Shown: one piece after another, positions 32,305 through 40,839 of the stretch
How the letters are laid out: every line of letters starts with the position of its first letter
Numbering within the stretch: position 1 is the first letter of the stretch
NCBI RefSeq assembly: GCF_026340565.1
Contig: NZ_JAPEPB010000001.1
Coordinates: forward strand, 6,484,001-6,548,000
Source of the DNA: Kitasatospora sp. NBC_01287
GTDB lineage: Bacteria; Actinomycetota; Actinomycetes; Streptomycetales; Streptomycetaceae
DNA length: 64,000 bases
Direction of reading: 5' to 3'
Translations under genes and position numbers: made by a program
The notes under the pieces: model-generated
The model's input: the letters and a program-made list of their open reading frames with translations, nothing else
The model's database searches: none
What the model was told of the DNA's origin: nothing

Positions 32305-33572
32305 CGGGAGCTCTCCTGGAGGTCGGGGCCGAGGTCGAGGGTGGCGGCCACCCGCCAGCCGCCCCGCGCCAGCGGTCCGGCGCTCAGCGCGCCCCCGTAG
32401 GCGGCGACGCGCTCGCGCATCCCGGACAGGCCGTGGCCCGGCTCGCCGAGCGGTCCGGCCGAGGTCGCGGCCGGGCGCAGCGCGCGGCCGTCGTCGCGGA
32501 CCTCGACCTGGACGGCGTCGCCGGCGCAGTCCACGGTGACCTGGGCGCGGGCCCCGGGCGCGGCGTGCTTGAGGGTGTTGGTGAGCGACTCCTGGACCAG
32601 CCGGTAGACGGTCAGCTGCGCACCGGGGGAGACACCGGCGGCCTCGCCGGTCAGCCGCAGCTCGGTGGGCAGCCCGGCGGCGCGGACCTGTGCGGCCAGC
32701 GCGGCCAGCTGACCCAGGCCCGGCTGCGGGTGGCGCAGCGCGTCGGGCTCGTCGGCCCGCAGCACGCCGAGGAAGCGGCGCATGTCGGTCAGCGCCTGGC
32801 GGCCGGTCTCGGCGGACTGGCGCATCGCGGCGGTGGCCTTCTCGGGGGCGATCGGGTTGGCGTAGACGGCGCCGTCGGCGAGCGCGACCATCACCGAGAG
32901 GTTGTGGGTGACGATGTCGTGCATCTCGCGGGCGATCCGGGAGCGCTCCTCGGCGACCGCGAGGGCGGACTGCTGGTCGCGCTGGACCTCCAGCTCGTGG
33001 GCCCGGGCGCGCAGCGCGCGCAGCTGGGCCCGGCGGCCCCGCACGTTGAGGCCGATCACCGCGGCGGCCGTGGTGGCGCCGGAGAGCATGAAGGTGGCCT
33101 TGAACCAGAGTTCGAGCGGGTCGGCCAGGGCGATCGCGTGGTGCAGGTCGGAGACCACCAGGAGCACGCCGAACTCGGCGACCAGGTAGGCGAGCAGGGT
33201 GCGCCGGCGGGAGCAGTGCGCGGCGACGGTGTAGAGCGCGAGCAGCACCGCGATGTCGGCCGGCATCGCCCGGTAGGTCAGCCACTGGACGAAGGCGACG
33301 GCCGCGATCAACCCGAAGACCGTCTGCGGCGCCCGGCGGCGGAAGGTGAGCGGCAGGATCAGCGCGAACTCCAGCACCCAGACCCACGGGTGCCCACGCA
33401 GGTCGCGCCCGTGCGCCGCGCTGGCCAGCGCCAGCACCGCCAGCGCGAAGCCGAGGTCGACCCCGACCGGGTGGCGCTCGCCGAGCAGCCAGCCCCGGAC
33501 CGCGGCCAGCCCTCGGGCGGCGCCGGGGAAGCGCCGCCCGAGGGCTGCCGGGAACTGGTCGAGCGTGGTCAT
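32301..33572 (-). CDS. Sensor histidine kinase (HisKA_3)
   Basis: This is a 423-residue membrane kinase. Four to five hydrophobic segments lie in residues about 25-165, followed by the dimerisation/phosphoacceptor helix EERSRIAREMHDIVTHNLSVM with His218 and an HATPase domain (VYRLVQESLTNTLKHA; GHGLSGMRERVAAYGG). ATG 33572 is chosen over an upstream TTG. It has no large extracellular sensor domain, like kinases that sense membrane or transporter state. It partners the response regulator directly downstream and follows an ABC exporter, the layout of antimicrobial-peptide or envelope-stress modules. Confidence 0.92.
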   Translation of the reverse strand: MTTLDQFPAALGRRFPGAARGLAAVRGWLLGERHPVGVDLGFALAVLALASAAHGRDLRGHPWVWVLEFALILPLTFRRRAPQTVFGLIAAVAFVQWLTYRAMPADIAVLLALYTVAAHCSRRRTLLAYLVAEFGVLLVVSDLHHAIALADPLELWFKATFMLSGATTAAAVIGLNVRGRRAQLRALRARAHELEVQRDQQSALAVAEERSRIAREMHDIVTHNLSVMVALADGAVYANPIAPEKATAAMRQSAETGRQALTDMRRFLGVLRADEPDALRHPQPGLGQLAALAAQVRAAGLPTELRLTGEAAGVSPGAQLTVYRLVQESLTNTLKHAAPGARAQVTVDCAGDAVQVEVRDDGRALRPAATSAGPLGEPGHGLSGMRERVAAYGGALSAGPLARGGWRVAATLDLGPDLQESSR

Positions 33573-33615
33573 CGCGCCATTGTGCAACGGATCCCGCCCG
33601 GCCGGTCGGGCGCAC

Positions 33616-34467
33616 TCACGCGTCGCGCCGCTTGAGCACGGCGGCGGCGCCGACCAGCGCGACGGCCACGTAGATCCACAGCACGCCGTAGCCGGTCCAC
33701 GGGGCGAGCGTGCCCGGGTCCGGGTTGAGGGTGGCCACGGCCTGGCCGGCCGCGCCGGGCAGGTAGGGGCCGATGTGGCCGCTCCAGTTCGAGGGCAGCA
33801 CCTCGACCAGGGTCGGCAGCACCAGCAGCAGGCCGAAGACGGCCGCGATGCCGCCGGCGGTGTTGCGGATCAGCGCGCCGATGGCGACCGCGAGGATGCC
33901 GATCGCGGTCAGGTAGAGCGAGGTCCCGATCACCGTGCGGGTCACCCCGGCGGCCGAGAGCGTGGTCTGCACGTGGTGCCCGGAGAGGATGGCCTGGCCG
34001 CCGAAGAAGGCGACGAAGGCGGTGACCAGGGTCACCACGAAGGTCACCGCGCCGAAGACGCCGGCCTTGGCCCAGAGCACCGGCAGCCGGCGCGGCACGG
34101 CGGAGAGCGAGGCGCGGATCATGCCGGTGCTGTACTCGCCGCTGACCACCAGCACGCCCAGCACGCCGACGGCCAGCTGGGCCGCCAGGTAGCCGCGCAG
34201 GCTGCGGTCGGCGGCGTTGATCTCGAAGCCGTGGTCGCGAGCCTCCGGGTGGTTCAGGTGGTCGATCGCGCCGTAGCAGGCGAGCAGGCCGAAGCCGATC
34301 ATGAAGACCACGGCGGCGAGCAGCGTGAAGTAGCTCGACCGCAGGGTGCGGAACTTGATCCACTCGGAGCGGACCACCCGCGCCGCGGTGACCGGGCCGC
34401 CGATCGGCGGGCGGGCCGCGGCGGCCGGGGCCGCGGGGGTGGCGGGGGTGGCGGTGGCGGTGCTCAT
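33616..34467 (-). CDS. ABC-2 type transporter permease
   Basis: The 283-residue protein has an Ala/Pro/Thr-rich cytoplasmic N-terminus (about 25 residues), then six hydrophobic segments of the ABC-2 type (RVVRSEWIKFRTLRSSYFTLLAAVVFM at TM1; GEYSTGMIRASLSAVPRRLPVL before TM3, the typical GxxTGTxRxxLxxxPRR loop). It overlaps the ATPase stop by 4 nt and works with it as an exporter of a lipid, peptide or antibiotic. Confidence 0.9.
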   Translation of the reverse strand: MSTATATPATPAAPAAAARPPIGGPVTAARVVRSEWIKFRTLRSSYFTLLAAVVFMIGFGLLACYGAIDHLNHPEARDHGFEINAADRSLRGYLAAQLAVGVLGVLVVSGEYSTGMIRASLSAVPRRLPVLWAKAGVFGAVTFVVTLVTAFVAFFGGQAILSGHHVQTTLSAAGVTRTVIGTSLYLTAIGILAVAIGALIRNTAGGIAAVFGLLLVLPTLVEVLPSNWSGHIGPYLPGAAGQAVATLNPDPGTLAPWTGYGVLWIYVAVALVGAAAVLKRRDA

Positions 34468-35408
34468 GCGGCGTGCTCCTCGGCCGGCGTGCGGGGGGCG
34501 ACCACGGCGTCGTACTCGACGGCGTCCTTGGTCATTTCCATGAAGGCCTCCTCCAGCGAGGCCTTCTGCGGGGTCAGCTCGAAGAGCGTCAGGGCGTGCT
34601 CGGCGGCCAGTCTGCCGACCTGCTCGCTGTCGGTGCCGTCCACGGTCAGCACCTGGGCGTCCGCACCGGCCGCCACGCTCACCCCGGGCAGCTCACGCAG
34701 CAGTTCGCCCAGCCGTGCGGCGTCGGGAGTGCGCACCAGCACCCCGCCGCGCGAGGCGCGCTCGGTGAAGGCGGACACCGAGGTGTCGGCGATCAGCTGG
34801 CCGCGGCCGATCACGATCAGGTGCTCGGCGGTCAGCGCCATCTCGCTCATCAGGTGCGAGGAGACCAGCACCGTGCGGCCCTCGGCGGCCAGCGACCTGA
34901 GCAGGTTGCGGATCCACAGGATGCCCTCGGGGTCGAGGCCGTTGACCGGCTCGTCCAGGATCAGCGTGGCGGGGTCGCCGAGCAGCGCGGAGGCGATGCC
35001 CAGGCGCTGTCCCATGCCGAGCGAGAAGCCGCCGGCCCGCTTCCTGGCTACCTGGCGCAGCCCGACCAGGTCGATCACCTCGTCCACCCGCGAGCGCGGG
35101 ATGCCGTGCGTGGCGGCCAGCGCGAGCAGGTGGTTGAAGGCGGAGCGGCCGGTGTGGATGGCGCGGGCCTCGAGCATCGCGCCCACCTCGCGCAGCGGCG
35201 CGGCGTGCTGGGCGTAGCGGCGGCCGTTGATCACGGCGTGGCCGGCGCTCGGGTTGTCCAGCCCGAGCAGCATCCGCATGGTGGTGGACTTGCCGGCCCC
35301 GTTGGGACCGAGGAACCCGGTCACGATTCCGGGGCGGACGCTGAAGCTCAGATCCTGGACAGCGGTCTTGGGGCCGTAGCGCTTGGTGAGGCCGACGGCT
35401 TCGATCAT
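34464..35408 (-). CDS. ABC transporter ATP-binding protein
   Basis: This 314-residue ATPase contains Walker A GPNGAGKST, the Q-loop region, a signature in FSLGMGQRLGIASALLG (LGMGQR for LSGGQ), Walker B LILDEPVNGLD and the switch His in VLVSSHLMSEMA. A C-terminal regulatory extension follows (about residue 220 on). It is the first gene of the four-gene exporter/two-component operon. The start ATG 35408 has GAGG about 8 nt upstream. Confidence 0.93.
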   Translation of the reverse strand: MIEAVGLTKRYGPKTAVQDLSFSVRPGIVTGFLGPNGAGKSTTMRMLLGLDNPSAGHAVINGRRYAQHAAPLREVGAMLEARAIHTGRSAFNHLLALAATHGIPRSRVDEVIDLVGLRQVARKRAGGFSLGMGQRLGIASALLGDPATLILDEPVNGLDPEGILWIRNLLRSLAAEGRTVLVSSHLMSEMALTAEHLIVIGRGQLIADTSVSAFTERASRGGVLVRTPDAARLGELLRELPGVSVAAGADAQVLTVDGTDSEQVGRLAAEHALTLFELTPQKASLEEAFMEMTKDAVEYDAVVAPRTPAEEHAA

Positions 35409-35643
35409 GGAGGATCCTCGTGCGAGGGGGCGGACGGGCGACGCCTGCCACGCTAGGCGGCCCGTCGGCCTCGGCACGAGCCGCGCGAGGAGGAGTCGCG
35501 GGAGGTACGGGTGCGACGCCAGATGCAGCTCGACTACATCTCAAGACTGACCCCGCTCCCGCTGTCAGGCGTTTAGCCGCAGGTCATCCGGCAGGGTCCG
35601 CCGAAGACAACCTTAACGGCGGCTCAAGCGCGCCGGGCGGCTC

Positions 35644-35670
35644 TTGACGCCGCAGTTGGTCTAGTCCATT
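35644..35670 (+). promoter_or_regulatory. DasR-like box at the chitinase promoter
   Basis: TGGTCTAGTCCA (35657-35668) matches the DasR-responsive element core TGGTCTAGACCA at 11 of 12 positions; over the 16-bp site 12 of 16 match. TTGACG (35644-35649) lies just before it and could be the -35 box. DasR is the GlcNAc-responsive repressor of chitin-degradation genes in Streptomyces. The preceding part of this gap (35409-35643) shows no gene or clear signal. Confidence 0.75.
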
Positions 35671-35700
35671 TTAATCGTCAGGTGCAGGGAGCCCCTGAGT

Positions 35701-35730
35701 CACCGTCAGAGTCCTGAATCTCTGACGGTG
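35701..35730 (+). promoter_or_regulatory. Stem-loop in the chitinase leader
   Basis: CACCGTCAGAG (35701-35711) pairs perfectly with CTCTGACGGTG (35720-35730) across an 8-nt loop. It lies between the DasR-like promoter and the chitinase start (35868), so it would be in the 5' leader. No T-run follows. It might affect mRNA stability or be an operator. Confidence 0.55.
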
Positions 35731-35867
35731 GCCCTGGGGCGCTCGGCGTCCGCACGGCCCCCGGTTCCTCGCACGATTCCCCCATGTCATGCCCATGGCG
35801 GAGCGGTCCCACCCGCCCCGCCGCCCCCACGGGCTGACGGTCCCCCACAACCAGGAGTCACGCACCC

Positions 35868-37745
35868 ATGTTGATCCGCATGCTCGCCCGGAGAGCCGAG
35901 CGCTCACCGGCCGAACCCCGCCGTCGGCGCGGCCTGGCCGCCGTCGCCCTGGGCGCCGGCGCCTCCCTGCTGCTCGGCGCGACCCTCTCGCTGAGCGCCG
36001 GCACCGCCGCCCAGGCGGCCGCCACCAACACCACCGGTGCGCCCGCCACCAGCGGCGGCCTCAAGGTGGCCTACTTCGACCAGTGGTCGGTCTACGCCAA
36101 CGGCTACTACCCGAAGACCATCCAGGACACCGGCGTGGCCGGCAAACTGGACTACCTGATCTACGACTTCGAGAACATCGACCCGACCAGCGGGAAGTGC
36201 TTCGAGGCCACCAAGGCGGCCTCCCAGGACGACGGCAACCCGAACGCGGGCGACGGGGCGGCCGACGCCTTCGCCGACTACGAGAAGTCCTACGACGCCA
36301 CCACCAGTGTCAGCGGCGCCGCCGACGTCTGGAACCAGCCGATCGCGGGCAACTTCAACCAGCTCAAGGAGCTGAAGGCGAAGAACCCGAACCTCAAGAT
36401 CCTGCTGTCGATCGGCGGTTGGACCTACTCCAAGTACTTCTCCGACGTGGCGGCCACCGACGCCTCGCGCAAGGCCTTCGCCTCCTCCTGCATCGACATG
36501 TTCATCAAGGGCAACCTGCCCAGTGACGCCGGCTTCGGCGGCCCCGGCTCGGCGGCCGGCATCTTCGACGGCTTCGACATCGACTGGGAGTACCCGGGCG
36601 GCGGGGGCCACACCGGCAACCACTCCGCCCCGGCCGACAAGCAGAACTACACCGCGCTGCTGGCCGAGCTCCGCTCCGAGCTGGACGCGCAGGGCAAGGC
36701 CGACGGGAAGACCTACGCGCTGAGCGCGGCGGTCGGCGCGGGCCAGGACAAGATCCAGAACTACGAGACCGACAAGATCGGCCAGTCCCTGACCTTCCTG
36801 GACCTGATGAGCTACGACATGCACGGCGCCTGGGACGCGCAGGGCCCGACCAACCACCAGGCCGCGCTCTACTCGGACCCGAACGACCCGATGACCCCGA
36901 TCGCGCCCGGCACCGCCAAGTACTCGATCGACGAGGCGGTCAAGGCCTGGACGGCCGGTGATCCGAGCTACGGGATCAAGGGCGGCTTCCCGGCCAACAA
37001 GATCAACCTGGGTGTCCCGTTCTACTACCGCGGCTGGACCGGCGTGCCGGCCGGCGGCAGCAACGGCCTGTTCCAGACCGCGACCGGCCCGGCGACCGGC
37101 GCGGCGGACTCCGGCAACGTCAACGGCATCCGGATGTACAAGGAGCTGAACGGCGTCGTCGACAACCCGGCGGACACCTACTGGGACCCGGTCGCGCAGG
37201 CCGCGTACTTCTACGACGGCACCAACTTCTGGTCCGGCGAGGACACCAAGTCGATCCAGGCCAAGGCCGACTACCTGCACTGCAACGGCCTGGGCGGCTC
37301 GTTCGCCTTCTCGCTCTACGACCTGGGCACCCAGACCTCGCTCTTCGACACCATGGTGAGCGCCACCAACGGCTCCGCGGCCAGCTGCCCGGCGGCCCCG
37401 CCGACCTCGGCGAGCCCCGGCGCGTCGGCGTCCAGCAGCCCGACCGGCGGCACCGGCAGCCCGTCGAGCGGCCCCTCCGGCAGCCCGTCGAACCCGAGCA
37501 GCCCGTCGAGCAGCCCCTCCGGCAGCCCGGTCAGCAGCCCGAGCGGTCTGCCCACCAGCACCGCCAGCGTCACCCCGCCCGCCACCTGCGCCGCGCCCGG
37601 CTGGTCCGCCACCGCGGTCTACGCCACGGCCGGCACCCAGGTCAGCTGGAAGGGCCACAAGTACACCAACAAGTGGTGGACCACCGGCGACGACCCCACC
37701 TTGAGCGGTGCCTGGGGCGTCTGGACCGACAACGGCCCCTGCTGA
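35868..37745 (+). CDS. Secreted GH18 chitinase with C-terminal chitin-binding domain
   Basis: This 625-residue enzyme hydrolyses chitin. A long twin-Arg-rich n-region and hydrophobic core form the signal peptide (to about residue 50). The GH18 barrel has ILLSIGGWTYSKYF and the catalytic FDGFDIDWEYP with Asp234, Asp237, Asp239 and the acid Glu241, plus LMSYDMHGAWD. A Ser/Pro/Gly-rich linker (about residues 505-570) leads to a CBM5/12-type domain (CAAPGWSATAVYATAGTQVSWKGHKYTNKWWTTGDDP) with exposed Trp residues. AGGAG lies 10 nt before ATG 35868. A DasR-like box upstream predicts control by GlcNAc. Confidence 0.94.
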   Translation: MLIRMLARRAERSPAEPRRRRGLAAVALGAGASLLLGATLSLSAGTAAQAAATNTTGAPATSGGLKVAYFDQWSVYANGYYPKTIQDTGVAGKLDYLIYDFENIDPTSGKCFEATKAASQDDGNPNAGDGAADAFADYEKSYDATTSVSGAADVWNQPIAGNFNQLKELKAKNPNLKILLSIGGWTYSKYFSDVAATDASRKAFASSCIDMFIKGNLPSDAGFGGPGSAAGIFDGFDIDWEYPGGGGHTGNHSAPADKQNYTALLAELRSELDAQGKADGKTYALSAAVGAGQDKIQNYETDKIGQSLTFLDLMSYDMHGAWDAQGPTNHQAALYSDPNDPMTPIAPGTAKYSIDEAVKAWTAGDPSYGIKGGFPANKINLGVPFYYRGWTGVPAGGSNGLFQTATGPATGAADSGNVNGIRMYKELNGVVDNPADTYWDPVAQAAYFYDGTNFWSGEDTKSIQAKADYLHCNGLGGSFAFSLYDLGTQTSLFDTMVSATNGSAASCPAAPPTSASPGASASSSPTGGTGSPSSGPSGSPSNPSSPSSSPSGSPVSSPSGLPTSTASVTPPATCAAPGWSATAVYATAGTQVSWKGHKYTNKWWTTGDDPTLSGAWGVWTDNGPC

Positions 37746-37790
37746 TCCCCTCCTTCTCCACCCCGCACCACTCGCACCACCGCAAGAGCA

Positions 37791-37831
37791 CCGCGGCCCG
37801 GACCGATCCAAGCGATCGGTCCGGGCCGCGG
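37791..37831. terminator. Strong bidirectional terminator hairpin
   Basis: An 18-bp perfect stem (37791-37808 with 37814-37831, 5-nt loop CAAGC) lies between the convergent chitinase and VOC genes. Confidence 0.9.
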
Positions 37832-37854
37832 CCCAATTCCCAGCCGAGCGGCGG

Positions 37855-38643
37855 TCAGCCCGCCTGCATCGGCTGCGGCTTGATCAGCCAGAAGGCACCG
37901 CCCTGCGGGTCGGTCAGCGCGCCCATCCGTCCCACCGGGGTGTCCATCGCCGGCACCAGCAGCGAGCCGCCCGCGCGCACCGCGGCGTCCACCGTGCTGT
38001 CCACGTCGTCCACCGCGAAGTAGGTGGCCCAGTGCGAGGGCGTGCCCTCGGGGTGGTGCTGCAGGCCCTGCGCGCCGCCGACGTCCCGGCCGTCCACCTT
38101 CAGGCCGTGGTACTCGGGCATCTCCGGCATCGGGGCGATGTCGATGTCCAGGGCCGCCTTGTAGAAGGCGGTCGCGGCCTTGATGTCGGAGGTGTTCAGC
38201 TCGTTCCAGATCACCGCGCCGGGCTCGTTGACGATCTGCGCGCCGAAGAACTCCAGCGGCTGCCAGACCCCGAAGACCGCGCCGGTCGGGTCCGCGGCGA
38301 CCAGCATCCGGCCGATGGTGCCCACGTCCATCACCGGGAAGAGCAGCGTGCCGCCGTTCGCGGTGATCCTGGTGGCGGTGGCCTCCGCGTCGGCCGAGGC
38401 CAGGTAGGTGGTCCAGACGGTGGGCGGTGGCGGGGTGTCGCCCATCGCCATGGCCGTCATGATGCCGGCCACCGGCTTGTCCTTGAGGGTGAGGACCGCG
38501 TAGCCGCCGAACTCCTCCGAGCCCCGCTGGCCCTGCCAGCCGAAGAGGTCGCGGTAGAAGTCGAGGGCGGCCTGCTGGTCGGGGACCGTCAGGTCTACCC
38601 AGCACGGGGTGCCGGGCGGATAGGGAGTGCTGACCACGGGCAT
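37855..38643 (-). CDS. VOC (glyoxalase/bleomycin resistance) protein, two-domain
   Basis: The 262-residue protein contains two VOC beta-alpha-beta modules: PGTPCWVDLTVPDQQAALDFYRDLFGW at the start and AVIWNELNTSDIKAATAFYKAALDI at about residue 138. Each is followed by a closing strand (AVFGVWQP; GAFWLIKPQ). This matches actinomycete two-domain hydroxylase/glyoxalase-like proteins. Ligand and reaction are unknown; metal ligands cannot be assigned with certainty. GGAGG precedes ATG 38643. Confidence 0.87.
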   Translation of the reverse strand: MPVVSTPYPPGTPCWVDLTVPDQQAALDFYRDLFGWQGQRGSEEFGGYAVLTLKDKPVAGIMTAMAMGDTPPPPTVWTTYLASADAEATATRITANGGTLLFPVMDVGTIGRMLVAADPTGAVFGVWQPLEFFGAQIVNEPGAVIWNELNTSDIKAATAFYKAALDIDIAPMPEMPEYHGLKVDGRDVGGAQGLQHHPEGTPSHWATYFAVDDVDSTVDAAVRAGGSLLVPAMDTPVGRMGALTDPQGGAFWLIKPQPMQAG

Positions 38644-38815
38644 GAGTGTCGCCTCCAGGGCGGAGAGTGGTCCGGACAGACGTTTTCGCCCCCCAGCACT
38701 CACCCTGCCGCCGCCCGGCGCCTCCCGCCACCGGGCGCGCCGGGGCGTCCGGGGTGTCGCGGAGTGTCGCGGGCCACGCGCGCCGTGCGGGCCGTGCGGG
38801 CGCCGCGGTGGCGCC

Positions 38816-39346
38816 TCAGGCGGTGCCGTCCTCGATCCTGGTCAGCATCCGGCCGAGCAGGCCGGAGAGTGCCGTGCGCTCGGCGGGGCCGACGTCCTGG
38901 AGCAGTTCCTCCTCGAAGACGGCGGCCATCCGCATCGACTCCAGCCACTTGTCGCGGCCGGTCTCGGTCAGCCCGATGATCACCCGCACCCGGTTGGCCT
39001 CGTCGCGCTCCCGGGTGACCAGCTCCTCGGCCACCATCCGGTCGATCCGGTGGGTCATCGCCGCCGGGGTCAGGCCCAGTCGCTTGGCCAGTTCGCCGGG
39101 GCCGAGCCGGTAGGGGCTGCCCGCCACCACCAGGGCCTTGAGCACCTCCCACTCGGCGCTGGTGATCCCGAGCACAGTCAGCTGGCGCCCGTAGGCGGTG
39201 CCCATCCGGCGGGCCACCCGGGACAGGGTGGAGACGATGGTCTCCACCTGGGGGTCGACGGTGGGGAACTCCCGCTGGTAGGCGGCCACTTGCTCGGCAA
39301 TGTCCAGCTCGGCGCAGGCGTCCGGCGCGGGCCTGGGTGTGCTCAT
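38816..39346 (-). CDS. MarR family transcriptional regulator
   Basis: The 176-residue protein has the MarR winged helix (LGPGELAKRLGLTPAAMTHRIDRMVAEELVTRERDEANRVRVIIGLTETG) flanked by dimerisation helices. It is divergent from an MFS transporter with 115 bp between; this gap is AT-richer than its surroundings and holds the likely operator. Repression of the exporter with release by its substrate is the usual arrangement. Confidence 0.9.
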   Translation of the reverse strand: MSTPRPAPDACAELDIAEQVAAYQREFPTVDPQVETIVSTLSRVARRMGTAYGRQLTVLGITSAEWEVLKALVVAGSPYRLGPGELAKRLGLTPAAMTHRIDRMVAEELVTRERDEANRVRVIIGLTETGRDKWLESMRMAAVFEEELLQDVGPAERTALSGLLGRMLTRIEDGTA

Positions 39347-39461
39347 GGTCCCCAGTCTCCCACGCTTCGCTGCCCCGGTTAAGCCTTTGACACGACAGTG
39401 TTTCTGTCCGTAGAGTTTAGCTCTGAAATCTTGCAGTCTAAAAGTTCGAAGGGGTGTCTCC

Positions 39462-40745
39462 ATGAAGCAGCAGAAGTACGGCGCCGGGGGCGCCCTGCGC
39501 CGGGTCCAGCTCGGCAACGCGCTCAGCGCCTTCGGCAGCGGGTTCACGATGCCGTACATGTTCGTGTACGTGGACCAGGTGCGCGGGCTGGGCTCGCTCG
39601 CCGCGGGCCTGGTCTTCACCGTCTTCGCGCTGGCCGCGCTGGTGGTGCTGCCGTTCGCCGGCCGCGGCATCGACAAGTACGGGCCGCGCCCGGTCCTGCT
39701 GGCCGGCTGCGCGCTGGCCGCCACCGGCGCCTTCTCCTTCGGGCAGGCGAGCGGGACCACCGGGCTGCTGATCGCCTCCTTCCTGTTCGGTGGCGGTGTC
39801 ACCACCTGCCAGCCGGCGCTGGCCACGATGATCGTGCGCTGCTCCACCGCCAAGACCCGCTCGCACGCCTTCGCGCTGCAGTTCACCCTGGTCAACCTGG
39901 GCATGGGCATCGGCGCGCTGGTCGGCGGGCAGATCGTGGACACGGCCGACCCGGCCAGCCTGACCCGGCTCTTCACCATCGAGGCGCTGACCTTCCTCGG
40001 GCTGGCCGCCGTGACCGGCAGCGCGAGGATCCCCCGCCCCGCGCCGGTCCTGGTCACCGACGGCGGACCGCAGCGCAGCGGGCTGCGCGCGCTGACGGCC
40101 GACAAGGCGATGCTGCGGCTCTGCCTGCTGGCCGGGCTGATCTTCTTCACCTGCTACGGCCAGTTCGAGTCGGGCGTGGCGGCCTTCGCCACCGACACGG
40201 TCAAGACCGCCCCGGCCACCCTGGGCATGGCGATCGGCGCCAACGCGCTGACCATCGTGCTGCTGCAGATGTTCATGGTGCGGATCACCGCCCGCCGCCG
40301 GCGCACCACCGCGATGGCCGCCACCGGCGTGGTCTGGCTCGGCGCCTGGGGCGCGGCCCTGCTGGCCGGGCTGGTCCGCGGCGAGGCCGCGGCCGCCACG
40401 GTGGCGATCGTCTCGATCTACGTGCTGTTCGGCGTCGGCGAGTCGATGCTGGCCCCGACCCTGGGCCCGATCGTCGCGGACCTGGCCCCGGCGCGGCTGC
40501 TGGGCACCTACAACTCGGCGTTCGCGCTGGTCAAGCAGACCGCGATCGCGGTCGGCCCGGCGGTCGGCGTGCTGCTGGTCGGCTCCGGCACCTGGCCGCT
40601 CTACCTGGCCGCGATGACCCTCTGCACGCTGCTGATCATCGTGCTGGCGCTGCGGCTGCGCGGGCACCTGACCCCCGCGCAGGACAACGCCGAGGCACCG
40701 GCGCCCGTGGCCGTGCCGCTCCGTGAGCTCCAGACGGCGGCATGA
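39462..40745 (+). CDS. MFS transporter, 12 TM
   Basis: This 427-residue secondary transporter starts with VQLGNALSAFGSGFTMPYMFVYVDQVRGLGS (TM1) and motif A-like FAGRGIDKYGPRPVLLAGC after TM2. The YdeF/ArsJ-like drug-efflux type with 12 hydrophobic segments is suggested. AAGGGG precedes the ATG. Control by the divergent MarR protein implies an efflux role; substrate is unknown. Confidence 0.88.
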   Translation: MKQQKYGAGGALRRVQLGNALSAFGSGFTMPYMFVYVDQVRGLGSLAAGLVFTVFALAALVVLPFAGRGIDKYGPRPVLLAGCALAATGAFSFGQASGTTGLLIASFLFGGGVTTCQPALATMIVRCSTAKTRSHAFALQFTLVNLGMGIGALVGGQIVDTADPASLTRLFTIEALTFLGLAAVTGSARIPRPAPVLVTDGGPQRSGLRALTADKAMLRLCLLAGLIFFTCYGQFESGVAAFATDTVKTAPATLGMAIGANALTIVLLQMFMVRITARRRRTTAMAATGVVWLGAWGAALLAGLVRGEAAAATVAIVSIYVLFGVGESMLAPTLGPIVADLAPARLLGTYNSAFALVKQTAIAVGPAVGVLLVGSGTWPLYLAAMTLCTLLIIVLALRLRGHLTPAQDNAEAPAPVAVPLRELQTAA

Positions 40746-40839
40746 GAGGCTGACGCCGGAGACCGCCGCGACCGAGTGCCCCACCGAGGGGCGCTAGGGT
40801 CGACGGCGGTCCGGTCATCCAGTCGACAGCGGTGGGGTC

